From Bog-756 sp963830165 (lineage in GTDB: Bacteria; Actinomycetota; Acidimicrobiia; Acidimicrobiales; RAAP-2), in the NCBI GenBank assembly GCA_963830165.1, contig CAWHKZ010000008.1, forward strand, positions 613,457 through 677,456: a DNA stretch of 64,000 nucleotides, in the 5' to 3' direction. This document shows positions 33,739-41,229 of this stretch, piece by piece. A model generated the notes under the pieces. That model did no database searches. It was not told the origin of the DNA and worked only from the letters and a program-made list of their open reading frames with translations. How positions within the stretch are numbered: position 1 is the first letter of the stretch; every line of letters starts with the position of its first letter. The position numbers and the translations under genes were made by a program.

Positions 33739-35055
33739 ATGAGGACAAGTGGGGACGACCGGGCAGCCACCGAGCGGGAGGGACGCGTCACCGGCACGGT
33801 GGCATGGGTGGACGTACGCACGACCACCTCCGTGCGGCGGGGCCGGCCGACCGGTGTGTCCGCCATGGCCTACGCGCTGCGCAAGATCGCACAGGCCGTG
33901 CGCGGCGACGACCGGATCTGCCCGGCGTCCACCACCCTGGCGGCGGTGGCGTTCGGCCCGGTGGCCGGCGCCGTCCCACTGCGGGTCCTGGGTGACCGCC
34001 TGGCCCGGGCCGTCGGCCCCGGCCTCCTCTTCGACCGCTCCGACACCGGCTTCTCCACCGCCGTCGGCCTGGCCGGCCCCATCGAGGGCCCGGGCGCCGA
34101 CGGCACCGCCGGGGTCACGCGCCGCGTGCTGGCCGCGGCCCGCACGTCCCGGGCGGCACTCGGTCGGGACGCCGGTGACCCCGATGCTGCGGTGGCCGCC
34201 GTCACCGTCGACCAGCGGGTCACCGGTCACCCCTCCCCCGGCGGGACGGCGCCGCTCTTCGTGCCGCTCCACCGACGTCCCGTCCGCCGCTACCTCGGCG
34301 TCCGCACCGGTGGGGTCCCCGGCCTGTGCCCCGCCGACGAGCGCGAACGGCTCGCGGCGCGGGAGGGGCCACGGCCCGTGAGCAGCCGCTGCGTGCTCGT
34401 CGTCGATCCGATGGCCGCCGAGGGCGACCCGCCCGGGTTCGCGCTCACGGCCGCGGCGGCCGTCATCGAGCGCCTCGGCTGCCGGACCGACGCCACCCCG
34501 GTGTCGCCCGAGGTGCCGCTCCCCGTGACCGTCGACGGCGTCGACGCCGACCTGGTGGTCCTGGTGCTCGACGGTGCCTGGGTCGGGCGCTCCCCGAGCT
34601 GGGGCCACGGCGCCTGGGGCCGGCCCGCCCGCCTGACCACCGCGTACGTCGACAAGGGAGTGCCGGTGCTGGCCGTCAGCGTCGGGGCGGGGGCCGGGGC
34701 GATGGCCGCGTGCGTGGCCCAGGGCGCCCTCGCCCTCTTCGACCCCGACCACCTGGCCGAGGCCCTGCGCTCGCTCGAGCGGCTGTCCTCCGAGGAGGCC
34801 CGCCAGATGGAGGAGCTCGAGTTCCCCGACCGGTTCCACGCGCTGCTGAGCCTCACCGCCGGCGAGCGGCGGGTCCTCTTCTACCTGACCGAGGGTTGGG
34901 GAGCCCAGGAGATCGCCGACGAGCTGGTGGTGTCGCTCACCACCGTCCGCTCCCACATCCGCTCCGTGCTGCGCAAGCTCGGCGTGCGGTCCCAGCTGGC
35001 CGCCGTGGCCATGGCCAACAGCCGCGACCTCGAGCACCACGCCGGCGGCGCCTAG
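33739..35055 (+). CDS. LuxR-type regulator with degenerate GGDEF-like and receiver-like domains
   Basis: 438 residues from ATG 33739 (GGGGGC upstream). The C-terminal HTH is clear: LTAGERRVLFYLTEGWGAQE, then IADELVVSLTTVRSHIRSVL and RKLGVRS. The middle (about 215-350) has receiver-like features: VLVVDP, DLVVLVLDG, a strand VPVLAVSVGAG, and GALALFDPDHLAEAL, where the conserved Lys is replaced. The N-terminal part resembles the core of a GGDEF domain (VAWVDV, ALRKIAQAVRGDDRICPAS) but lacks GGDEF. So signalling residues of both input domains look lost. It sits at the end of the sugar-nucleotide genes and shares a CTAG stop with the convergent sulfotransferase. Confidence 0.7.
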   Translation: MRTSGDDRAATEREGRVTGTVAWVDVRTTTSVRRGRPTGVSAMAYALRKIAQAVRGDDRICPASTTLAAVAFGPVAGAVPLRVLGDRLARAVGPGLLFDRSDTGFSTAVGLAGPIEGPGADGTAGVTRRVLAAARTSRAALGRDAGDPDAAVAAVTVDQRVTGHPSPGGTAPLFVPLHRRPVRRYLGVRTGGVPGLCPADERERLAAREGPRPVSSRCVLVVDPMAAEGDPPGFALTAAAAVIERLGCRTDATPVSPEVPLPVTVDGVDADLVVLVLDGAWVGRSPSWGHGAWGRPARLTTAYVDKGVPVLAVSVGAGAGAMAACVAQGALALFDPDHLAEALRSLERLSSEEARQMEELEFPDRFHALLSLTAGERRVLFYLTEGWGAQEIADELVVSLTTVRSHIRSVLRKLGVRSQLAAVAMANSRDLEHHAGGA

Positions 35056-35966
35056 GTGGCCGCGCCTCCCGGGTCGCCCACGCCTCCCGGGTCGCCCACG
35101 CCGCCCGGGTCGCCCACGCCGGCGGCGGCCAGTCGACCGAGCAGCTGGTACTCCGGCTCGAGCATGGTCCGCAGCCGATCGGTCTGGGCCGGGGTCAGCG
35201 TCGACCGCTCGCCGGTCACCCGCGCCCGGTGGACGCCCAGCGGCAGCTCGAGGCGGGCGCCGAGGGCCGCCAGGCCGGCGGCGTAGGTCTCGGTCGAGAA
35301 CACGGCGGAGCAGGCCGCCACCCGGTCGACGGCCTCGGAGACGTCGAGCGACGTCGAGAAGGTGTGCAGCTGGCTGAGCAGGTGACGGGGCGGCACCACG
35401 TCGAGGAAGGCGTCGAAGCCGTCGAGGGCGATCCGCCGCTCGCGCTCGGCGACCCGGCCCGGCGTGTCGGGGGTGTCCCCCGCCACCAGGTAGTCGAAGT
35501 AGGAGTGGACCCGGGCCAGCGGATCGCGCAGGACGGTCACAGTGAAGGTCCCGTCGGGCAGGGGCTGGTCGGCCGCCGGCCGGTGGGCGCGCCCGAAGAA
35601 CCAGTCGCCCTCGGCCAGCAGGCGGCGGTGGATGGTGGCGAACGCGTACCCGCCGCTGACCGTGCGCGGTAGCCGCGAGGCGTTGATCCGCCGCCACACC
35701 ACCCTGGGGTCCTCGCCCCCGAGAGCGAGGAAGCTCAGGAACAGGCTGGTGCCCGCCGTCTTGCGGATGTGGTGCAGGTAGATCCGGCGGGACCCGTCGG
35801 GCAGGCGGTAGCCGGCGGCCAGGCGCCGGTAGGTGCCGTCCAGGCGCATGTCGAGGAGATCCCGGGCCCCGCGCGTCCCGCGTCCGGCCCGGCGCCAGGC
35901 CCGGACCAGCGGGTCGTTCGACCGCACGATGGCCGTCGGGTCGTCGGCGGCGTCGGCTCTGGCCAC
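35052..35966 (-). CDS. Sulfotransferase-family protein
   Basis: 304 residues. RIYLHHIRKTAGTSLFLSF is the 5'-PSB loop (Lys and Thr/Ser intact) and FTVTVLRDPLARVHSYFDYL the 3'-PB motif (Arg and Ser intact). The overall layout is that of carbohydrate sulfotransferases of the heparan 2-O/Gal-3-O type, unlike the three near 8-10 kb. The last 18 residues are three VGDPGG repeats, encoded by an 18-base tandem repeat (35064-35117). ATG 35966. Tail-to-tail with the regulator: both stops use CTAG (35052-35055). Confidence 0.75.
   Translation of the reverse strand: MARADAADDPTAIVRSNDPLVRAWRRAGRGTRGARDLLDMRLDGTYRRLAAGYRLPDGSRRIYLHHIRKTAGTSLFLSFLALGGEDPRVVWRRINASRLPRTVSGGYAFATIHRRLLAEGDWFFGRAHRPAADQPLPDGTFTVTVLRDPLARVHSYFDYLVAGDTPDTPGRVAERERRIALDGFDAFLDVVPPRHLLSQLHTFSTSLDVSEAVDRVAACSAVFSTETYAAGLAALGARLELPLGVHRARVTGERSTLTPAQTDRLRTMLEPEYQLLGRLAAAGVGDPGGVGDPGGVGDPGGAAT
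35064..35117. repeat. 18-base tandem repeat, three copies, in the sulfotransferase 3' end
   Basis: Units at 35064, 35082 and 35100; the third differs at one base. The period is a multiple of three, so copy number can change without breaking the frame; it encodes VGDPGG repeats. Confidence 0.8.
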
Positions 35967-36013
35967 GCCGACAACCTAGTCCGGGACGCCCGACCGGCCG
36001 GCCCATCGCACCG

Positions 36014-36043
36014 TTGAGTCTCCCGTGACCGCTGTGGAATACT
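36014..36043 (+). promoter_or_regulatory. Candidate leaderless promoter of the FkbH-like gene
   Basis: TTGAGT (36014-36019), 18 bases, AATACT (36038-36043). The predicted transcription start falls on GTG 36050, the start codon of the next gene, so no 5' leader would exist. Confidence 0.4.
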
Positions 36044-36049
36044 CGGGAC

Positions 36050-37936
36050 GTGGCAGGCACGGGCACGGGGTCAGGGGCACCCGCGGGCACCCGGACCGAC
36101 GGGGGACCCCTGTCGGCCCCGGTCAAGTTGGTCGTGTGGGACCTCGACGACACGTTCTGGCACGGCACCCTCAGCGAGGGACCGGTCGTGATCGACGACC
36201 GGTCGGTCGACCTGGTCCGCACCCTCAACCGGCGCGGGATCGTCAACGCCATCTGCTCCAAGAACGACGTCGGTCCCGTGCGGTCGGAGCTCGAGGCCGT
36301 CGGCCTGTGGGAGGAGTTCGTCTTCCCGCGGGTCGACTGGACGCCGAAGGGCCCCCGCGTGGCCGCCATCATCGAGGACGCCCAGCTGCGCCCCGAGAAC
36401 GTGCTGTTCCTCGACGACCTGCCCTCCAACCGGGGTGAGGCCGAGCACTTCGCCCCCGGCCTCCAGACGGCCGGCCCCGATCTGATCGACGTGCTCGCCG
36501 ACCTGCCCCAGCTGGCCGGCAAGGACGATGCGTCGCTCTCGCGGCTCCGCCAGTACCAGGTGCTCGAGCGCAAGGTGGCGGACCGCCGGACGGCGGACGG
36601 GTCGAACGAGGAGTTCCTCCGCTCGTGCGGCATCCGGGTGGCGATCCACGAGGACACGGCGGCCGAGGCCGACCGCCTGCACGAGCTGGCCCTGCGCACC
36701 AACCAGCTGAACTTCACCAAGCGGCGGCCCTCCGGCGAGGAGTTCGCGGCGATGCTGTCCGACCCCGGCGTGGTGTCCGGCTACGTGGAGGCCGCCGACC
36801 GCTACGGCCACTACGGGATCTGCGGCTTCTACGCCATGGACCGGTCGACCGGCGTGCTCACCGACTACCTCTTCTCGTGCCGGGTGATGGGCATGGGGGT
36901 CGAGCAGTGGCTCTACGAACGTCTCGGCCGACCGGAGCTAGAGATCGTGGGCGAGGTCGCCTCGTCCCTCGACGGCCAGGTGGACTGGATCACCCTGGAC
37001 GACGGCACGGTGGACGACGCCGGTACCGCTGACACCCGCCCGACGCGGACGGGCCGGATCCTCATCGTCGGCGGGTGCGACCTCTCCACCACCGCCGACT
37101 TCCTGGGCGGCCACATCGCCACCGAGTTCGCCCACCCCGGCGACACCGGCGCCTTCATCCACGCCGGGCACACCGAGACCCTGCGCCTGTCGGCCGAGGG
37201 ACTCACCCCCGCCCAGGAGGCGCTGCTCGACCGCCTGCCCATCGTCGACCGCGCCACCTACCGTTCGGCCGCCGTGGTCGATCCCGACTACGACGTCCTC
37301 GTGCTCAGCGTGCTCACCGACTACACCCAGGGCCTCTACCGCCACCGGGAGACGGGGCTGGTGGTGGCGTGGCGCCAGTTCACCGAGGACGTCACCGATC
37401 CCGCCCGCAGGCCGCGCCTGGTCCAGCGACACGCCCGGGAGTCACTCGACGCGGCCTGGTTCGCCTGGTTCGCCGACGAGTTCGAACCGCTCGGCGGGAT
37501 CACCCCCGAACGCTTCCAGGAGAACATCGCCTGGCTGGCCGCCACCATCCCCGCCCACGCCGACCTCATCCTGGTGAACGGCGCCGAGTTCCCGCTCGAC
37601 AACCCGAAGGAACCCGACCGCCACCTGCACCACAAGGTGATGAACGCGGCCCTCGACGAGGTGGTGGCCGGACTGCCCAACGCCCGGGTCTGCGACGTGC
37701 GGCGCTTCATCGTCGCCGAGGACGACTTCACCGACCACCTGCGCCACTACCGCCGGCGCAGCTACCTCACCATGGCCGAGGAGATCCGCAGCGCCGGCGC
37801 GGCCGGCCTGGAGGTGCGGCCGGAGTCGTGGGCCACCCGGGCGTACTCCCGGACCTACCGGTTCGCCGGCCGCCGCAAGCTGGAGGTCGGCCGCCTGGCC
37901 GGCCGGGTGCGGGGCGGCCGGGCCCGCCCGGGCTGA
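36050..37936 (+). CDS. FkbH-like HAD-superfamily protein with C-terminal SGNH-like domain
   Basis: 628 residues, intact. The N-terminal HAD subfamily IIIC core has VVWDLDDTFWHGTLSEG (DxDxT nucleophile), GIVNAICSKND and LFLDDLPSNR. It is followed by the FkbH linker with LALRTNQLNFTKRR and FSCRVMGMGVEQWL, an acetyltransferase-like stretch. The C-terminal half (from about residue 345: ILIVGGCDLSTTADFL) looks like an SGNH-hydrolase fold. FkbH proteins load glyceryl or similar acyl units in polyketide pathways; in polysaccharide loci they may modify sugars. No carrier protein is visible here. GTG 36050 is probably leaderless. Confidence 0.75.
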   Translation: MAGTGTGSGAPAGTRTDGGPLSAPVKLVVWDLDDTFWHGTLSEGPVVIDDRSVDLVRTLNRRGIVNAICSKNDVGPVRSELEAVGLWEEFVFPRVDWTPKGPRVAAIIEDAQLRPENVLFLDDLPSNRGEAEHFAPGLQTAGPDLIDVLADLPQLAGKDDASLSRLRQYQVLERKVADRRTADGSNEEFLRSCGIRVAIHEDTAAEADRLHELALRTNQLNFTKRRPSGEEFAAMLSDPGVVSGYVEAADRYGHYGICGFYAMDRSTGVLTDYLFSCRVMGMGVEQWLYERLGRPELEIVGEVASSLDGQVDWITLDDGTVDDAGTADTRPTRTGRILIVGGCDLSTTADFLGGHIATEFAHPGDTGAFIHAGHTETLRLSAEGLTPAQEALLDRLPIVDRATYRSAAVVDPDYDVLVLSVLTDYTQGLYRHRETGLVVAWRQFTEDVTDPARRPRLVQRHARESLDAAWFAWFADEFEPLGGITPERFQENIAWLAATIPAHADLILVNGAEFPLDNPKEPDRHLHHKVMNAALDEVVAGLPNARVCDVRRFIVAEDDFTDHLRHYRRRSYLTMAEEIRSAGAAGLEVRPESWATRAYSRTYRFAGRRKLEVGRLAGRVRGGRARPG

Positions 37937-37955
37937 CGGCCCGTGACCGGGCGGT

Positions 37956-38618
37956 TCAACAGCTGGTGTTGATGACGAACGCCTTGGCCAGCGACGCCCA
38001 CTCGTAGGGGATGTCGCGGAGCAGGGCGGCGCCGTGGGCCGTGACCGGGACCACCACGAGGCGGATGTCGCTGCAGCGGCGGAAGAGCATCCGGGCCCGG
38101 GTGGCCTGGTCCCGCTCGGGCACCATGATCATCGAGGTCCAGTGCCGCTCGGCGGCCAGCCGGGTGGCGAACTCCACCTCCCCCCGGGTGTCGAGCGGGT
38201 TGGCCCGGAAGCAGATCACCTCGACCCCGTGGGTGGCCTTCGGGCACGGCACCTCGGGGTAGCCGCCCCGGGACACGACCACCACCGGCGCGTACCCGGC
38301 CTCGGCCAGGGCCACGCCCTGCTTGGCCCGCAGCTGACCGGGGTCGCCCCCCAGGGTGAGGATGGCGTCGACGCGGGTCGGAGCGTCGGTGGGCGGCCAC
38401 ACGAACAGCCGGGCCGTGGCGGCGACGAAGAGGACGCAGAGCACCAGGAGCACGACCAGCGCCCAGGCGGACGCGCGGTGCCGGCGGCGCTCGCGGGCCG
38501 TCGGCGGGCCGCCCGCCGCGCCCGCGTCGACGGGGGCCGAGACCCGGTGGCTGCTCGACTCGGACACCGCGTCCGGCACCACGGGCCCGGGGCGGCCCGC
38601 GGCCCGTCCCCCGCTCAT
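37956..38618 (-). CDS. YdcF/SanA-like (DUF218) single-span membrane protein
   Basis: 220 residues: a Pro/Ala-rich cytoplasmic start, one TM (about 50-70, WALVVLLVLCVLFVAATARL), then the DUF218 domain: VDAILTLGGDPGQLRAKQGV, VVVVSRGG and ANPLDTRGEVEFATRLAAE. Members of this family are envelope proteins of uncertain activity, some linked to lipid-carrier glycan metabolism. ATG 38618 overlaps the stop of the WbsX-like gene (ATGA). It is convergent with the FkbH-like gene, with 19 bases between the stops. Confidence 0.72.
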   Translation of the reverse strand: MSGGRAAGRPGPVVPDAVSESSSHRVSAPVDAGAAGGPPTARERRRHRASAWALVVLLVLCVLFVAATARLFVWPPTDAPTRVDAILTLGGDPGQLRAKQGVALAEAGYAPVVVVSRGGYPEVPCPKATHGVEVICFRANPLDTRGEVEFATRLAAERHWTSMIMVPERDQATRARMLFRRCSDIRLVVVPVTAHGAALLRDIPYEWASLAKAFVINTSC

Positions 38619-39676
38619 GCCCGGAGGTGGCCCGCCCGGGCCAGTTCGGCGCGGAGCGCCTCGAGCCGGGCCGTCCCCACCTCGGCGTCGGGCTCGAGGT
38701 AGTTGCCCTCGGCCCACTCGTTCCACGACTTGACCACCAGGACCCGCTCGTCGGCCGGATGGGCGGCGAGCCGCTCGAGGCCGCGGCGCACGTGGGCGGC
38801 GAACCGCTCGGGGGTGGCGCCGGTGGCCACCGCCCCGAGGCGCCCCGACCTCGGGGTGTTGTCCCAGTTGGGGTACACGCCCGGGAAGAGCAGCCCGGTG
38901 AAGTGCGACGGCGGGTCGGCGGGCACGTCGGGGTAGGGGTAGCGCCGCGGGCCCCGGACGAGGCCGCGGGCCACGAGCCGGTCCCGCACCTTGACCTCGG
39001 TGGTGCGGGTGAACGGGTAGCGGAAGACCACCCCGGCGTCGAAGCCGTCGGCCACCTGGCTGCGGTAGCCGGACTCGCCGAGGGAGGCCACCAGGTAGAG
39101 ACCGCCCAGGCCGGCGTCGACGGCCATCTTCTGCCACGACTCGACGAACCGGGCCGGCTCGGGCAGGTCGCCGGGCTGGTAGACGAAGAAGGCCGGTCGG
39201 CCGGCCACCCGCACGTAGCGGGGATCGCGGAAGGCCGGGAGCAGCGACTCGAAGTGGGCCCGGTCGTCCTCGGGGCCCGGGTAGGTCTGCTCGATCAGGA
39301 TGCGGTCGGGGGCGCCGTGCCAGACCCCCGACCAGGTCTGGTTGGCCCAGGCCAGGCAGAACGGGAAGTCCGGTCGGCCCGAGGCCAGGACCTCGTCGAA
39401 GGGCCGCTCGAGCAGCCGGCGCCCGGCGAACCAGTAGTGCCAGTAGCAGAAGCCGGTGATGCCGTGGTGGCGGGCCAGCTCGGCCTGGGCCTGGCGCGTC
39501 TCGGGCACGCGGAGGTCGGTGAAGCCCAGGTCGGCCGGCAGGTGGGGCTGGGCATGGCCCCGGAACAGGGGGCGGGCCCGGGTGACGTTCGTCCACTCGG
39601 TGAAGCCGGTCCCCCACCAGCGGTCGTTCTCGGGGATCGGATGGTACTGGGGCAGGTAGAGCGCGAGTACCTCCAT
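38615..39676 (-). CDS. WbsX-like glycosyltransferase/GH99-like protein
   Basis: 353 residues, intact. VLALYLPQYHPIPENDRWWG followed by TGFTEWTNVTRARPLF is the hallmark of the WbsX/GH99-like family, with GFCYWHYWFAGRRLLERPF, CLAWANQTWSGVW and the late VVKSWNEWAEGNYLEPD. Found in O-antigen and capsule loci, where it is thought to act on rhamnan or mannan-type chains, but its reaction is not established. ATG 39676. It forms a two-gene minus operon with the YdcF-like gene. Confidence 0.8.
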   Translation of the reverse strand: MEVLALYLPQYHPIPENDRWWGTGFTEWTNVTRARPLFRGHAQPHLPADLGFTDLRVPETRQAQAELARHHGITGFCYWHYWFAGRRLLERPFDEVLASGRPDFPFCLAWANQTWSGVWHGAPDRILIEQTYPGPEDDRAHFESLLPAFRDPRYVRVAGRPAFFVYQPGDLPEPARFVESWQKMAVDAGLGGLYLVASLGESGYRSQVADGFDAGVVFRYPFTRTTEVKVRDRLVARGLVRGPRRYPYPDVPADPPSHFTGLLFPGVYPNWDNTPRSGRLGAVATGATPERFAAHVRRGLERLAAHPADERVLVVKSWNEWAEGNYLEPDAEVGTARLEALRAELARAGHLRA

Positions 39677-39772
39677 GGGCCGCCATGCTACCGACCGCCC
39701 CGCGCCCCGCCCGTGCGGACCGACAGAGGCGGAAACCCCAGGTCACCGGGTAGCATCGGAGCAGGAGCGCCC

Positions 39773-40690
39773 ATGGACCGAACCCGCAGACTGGCCGTCA
39801 GCCTCGTCCTCAACCTGGGGCTGGTGGTCGCCCAGGTGGCCTTCGGGATCGTCGCCCACTCGACCGGACTGCTGGCCGACGCCGGGCACAACCTGACCGA
39901 CGTGGGCGCCCTGGTCCTGTCACTGGTCGCCGTCCGCCTGGCCCTCCGTCCGGCCAGTCCGGCCCGCTCCTTCGGGAACCACCGGGCCACCATCCTGGCC
40001 GCGCTGGCCAACGCCGTCCTGATCGCCGCGGTGACCGTCCTCATCGTGGTGGCCGCCGTCCACCGCCTGCTCCATCCCGAGCACGTCGACGCCGGCATCG
40101 TGGTGGCGGTGGCCGCCGCCGGCCTCGTGGTGAACGGCGTCGCCGCCCTGGTGCTGGCCGAACGGCGGGGCGACCTCAACATGCGCTCCGCCTTCGTGCA
40201 CATGGTGGGGGACGCCCTGGCGTCCGCGGCGGTGCTGGTGGCCGGCCTGCTGCTGCTGGCCGTCCCCTCGGCCAGCTGGCTCGACCCGGTCTCGTCCCTC
40301 GTGGTGGCCGCCCTGATCGTGACCCAGGCCGCCGGCGTCTTCCGGACGAGCGTCGCCGTGCTGCTCGAGTCCACGCCCGGCGACGTCGACCTCGACCACC
40401 TGACCGCGACGATGACCGGCGTCGAGGGGGTGGCCGGCGTCCACGACCTCCACGTCTGGAGCCTGTCGAGCGAGGTGCGACTGCTCTCGGCCCACGTCCT
40501 GGTGACCGGCCACCCCACCCTGGAGGAGGCGAACACGGTCGGCGAGCGGGTGAAGTCGGCCATCGCCGGGCCGTTCGGGATCGCCCACAGCACCCTCGAG
40601 CTCGAGTGCGAGCTCTGTGCCGACGTCGACGTCGACCCCTGCACCATGGACTCGCTGGACGGGGCGCCCGCGGTCACGCACCACCACTGA
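39773..40690 (+). CDS. Cation diffusion facilitator (CzcD/ZnT-like efflux)
   Basis: 305 residues, six TM segments. TM2 GLLADAGHNLTDVGALVLSL has the HxxxD metal site and TM5 FVHMVGDALASAAVLVAGLL the second HxxxD. The C-terminal cytoplasmic domain has GVEGVAGVHDLHVWSLSSE. The tail ends in Cys/Asp/His-rich sequence (CELCADVDVDPC and a final HHH), probably extra Zn binding. ATG 39773 with GGAGCAGGAG upstream and TAGCAT at 39751-39756. Unrelated to polysaccharide synthesis unless it serves metal-dependent enzymes. Confidence 0.88.
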   Translation: MDRTRRLAVSLVLNLGLVVAQVAFGIVAHSTGLLADAGHNLTDVGALVLSLVAVRLALRPASPARSFGNHRATILAALANAVLIAAVTVLIVVAAVHRLLHPEHVDAGIVVAVAAAGLVVNGVAALVLAERRGDLNMRSAFVHMVGDALASAAVLVAGLLLLAVPSASWLDPVSSLVVAALIVTQAAGVFRTSVAVLLESTPGDVDLDHLTATMTGVEGVAGVHDLHVWSLSSEVRLLSAHVLVTGHPTLEEANTVGERVKSAIAGPFGIAHSTLELECELCADVDVDPCTMDSLDGAPAVTHHH

Positions 40691-41229
40691 CCGCGGCCGG
40701 CCACCGCCGGCGTCGGCCGGCACGTCCCCGGGCGCGACGCGGCCCCGAGTAACCGGACGGTCGAGACCGCCCGAGCTCCTCGGGGCCACGTACCGGCGGC
40801 CCGGCTCCTCCTGTCGCAGGTCGTGTCGGACAACCCGCGCCAGGCGTCCGTCCCGACGTGCCCTGGGGCACCCCGGTCCGTCCCCGGACCTCCACGCCGG
40901 TCGCCTACGGCCGTCCCGATCCCCCGGTTCGGACCTGGGAACCGATCATCGGACCGCTTCCCTGGACCTCCCCCGGAGCCTCGCTGGGCTTCGGCTTCCC
41001 GACAGCAGTCACTCTGAACCGGGGGCTCCGGAGGGTCAAGGGGACGGCGCGAAATCCTGAGCTTTTCCGCCACATTTCCCGCTTCGTCCCCAGTTCGGGT
41101 GGGGATCTCCACCGTTCGTCCCCAGACGGCCCGGCCGGGCCGCCGCCGGCGCGGGGCCACCGCTCCGGTGCACCGGAGCGGTGGCGGTAGCGTTGGCGAC
41201 CGAGGGACAGCCCCGGGGGACGGGGGATC
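40691..41229. other. 540-base gene-free region ahead of the GH43-like gene
   Basis: No credible coding sequence. 40691-40760 is rich in GGCCGG words and can form hairpins after the CDF gene, but there is no T tract. 41048-41090 is locally AT-rich (GCGAAATCC, CTTTTCCGCCACATTTCCC). The last part carries a perfect 30-base palindrome (41156-41185) directly followed by TAGCGT (41188-41193), the likely -10. Confidence 0.5.
41156..41185. promoter_or_regulatory. Perfect 30-base palindrome, candidate operator of the GH43-like gene
   Basis: Half-site GCCACCGCTCCGGTG is followed with no spacer by its exact reverse complement. It fills the -35/spacer region of a promoter whose -10 is TAGCGT (41188-41193), about 45 bases before GTG 41230. 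The position fits repression. No T run follows, so a terminator is unlikely. Confidence 0.55.

Noticed and set aside
33301..36720. Very long open frame (over 1100 codons) on the minus strand
   Set aside because: It runs antisense to the PAP2, LuxR-type and FkbH-like genes, is Arg/Pro/Gly-rich and has no motif; a GC-driven shadow frame.
41156..41185. Rho-independent terminator at the 30-base palindrome
   Set aside because: No T tract on either strand and it sits directly before a -10, so an operator is more likely.
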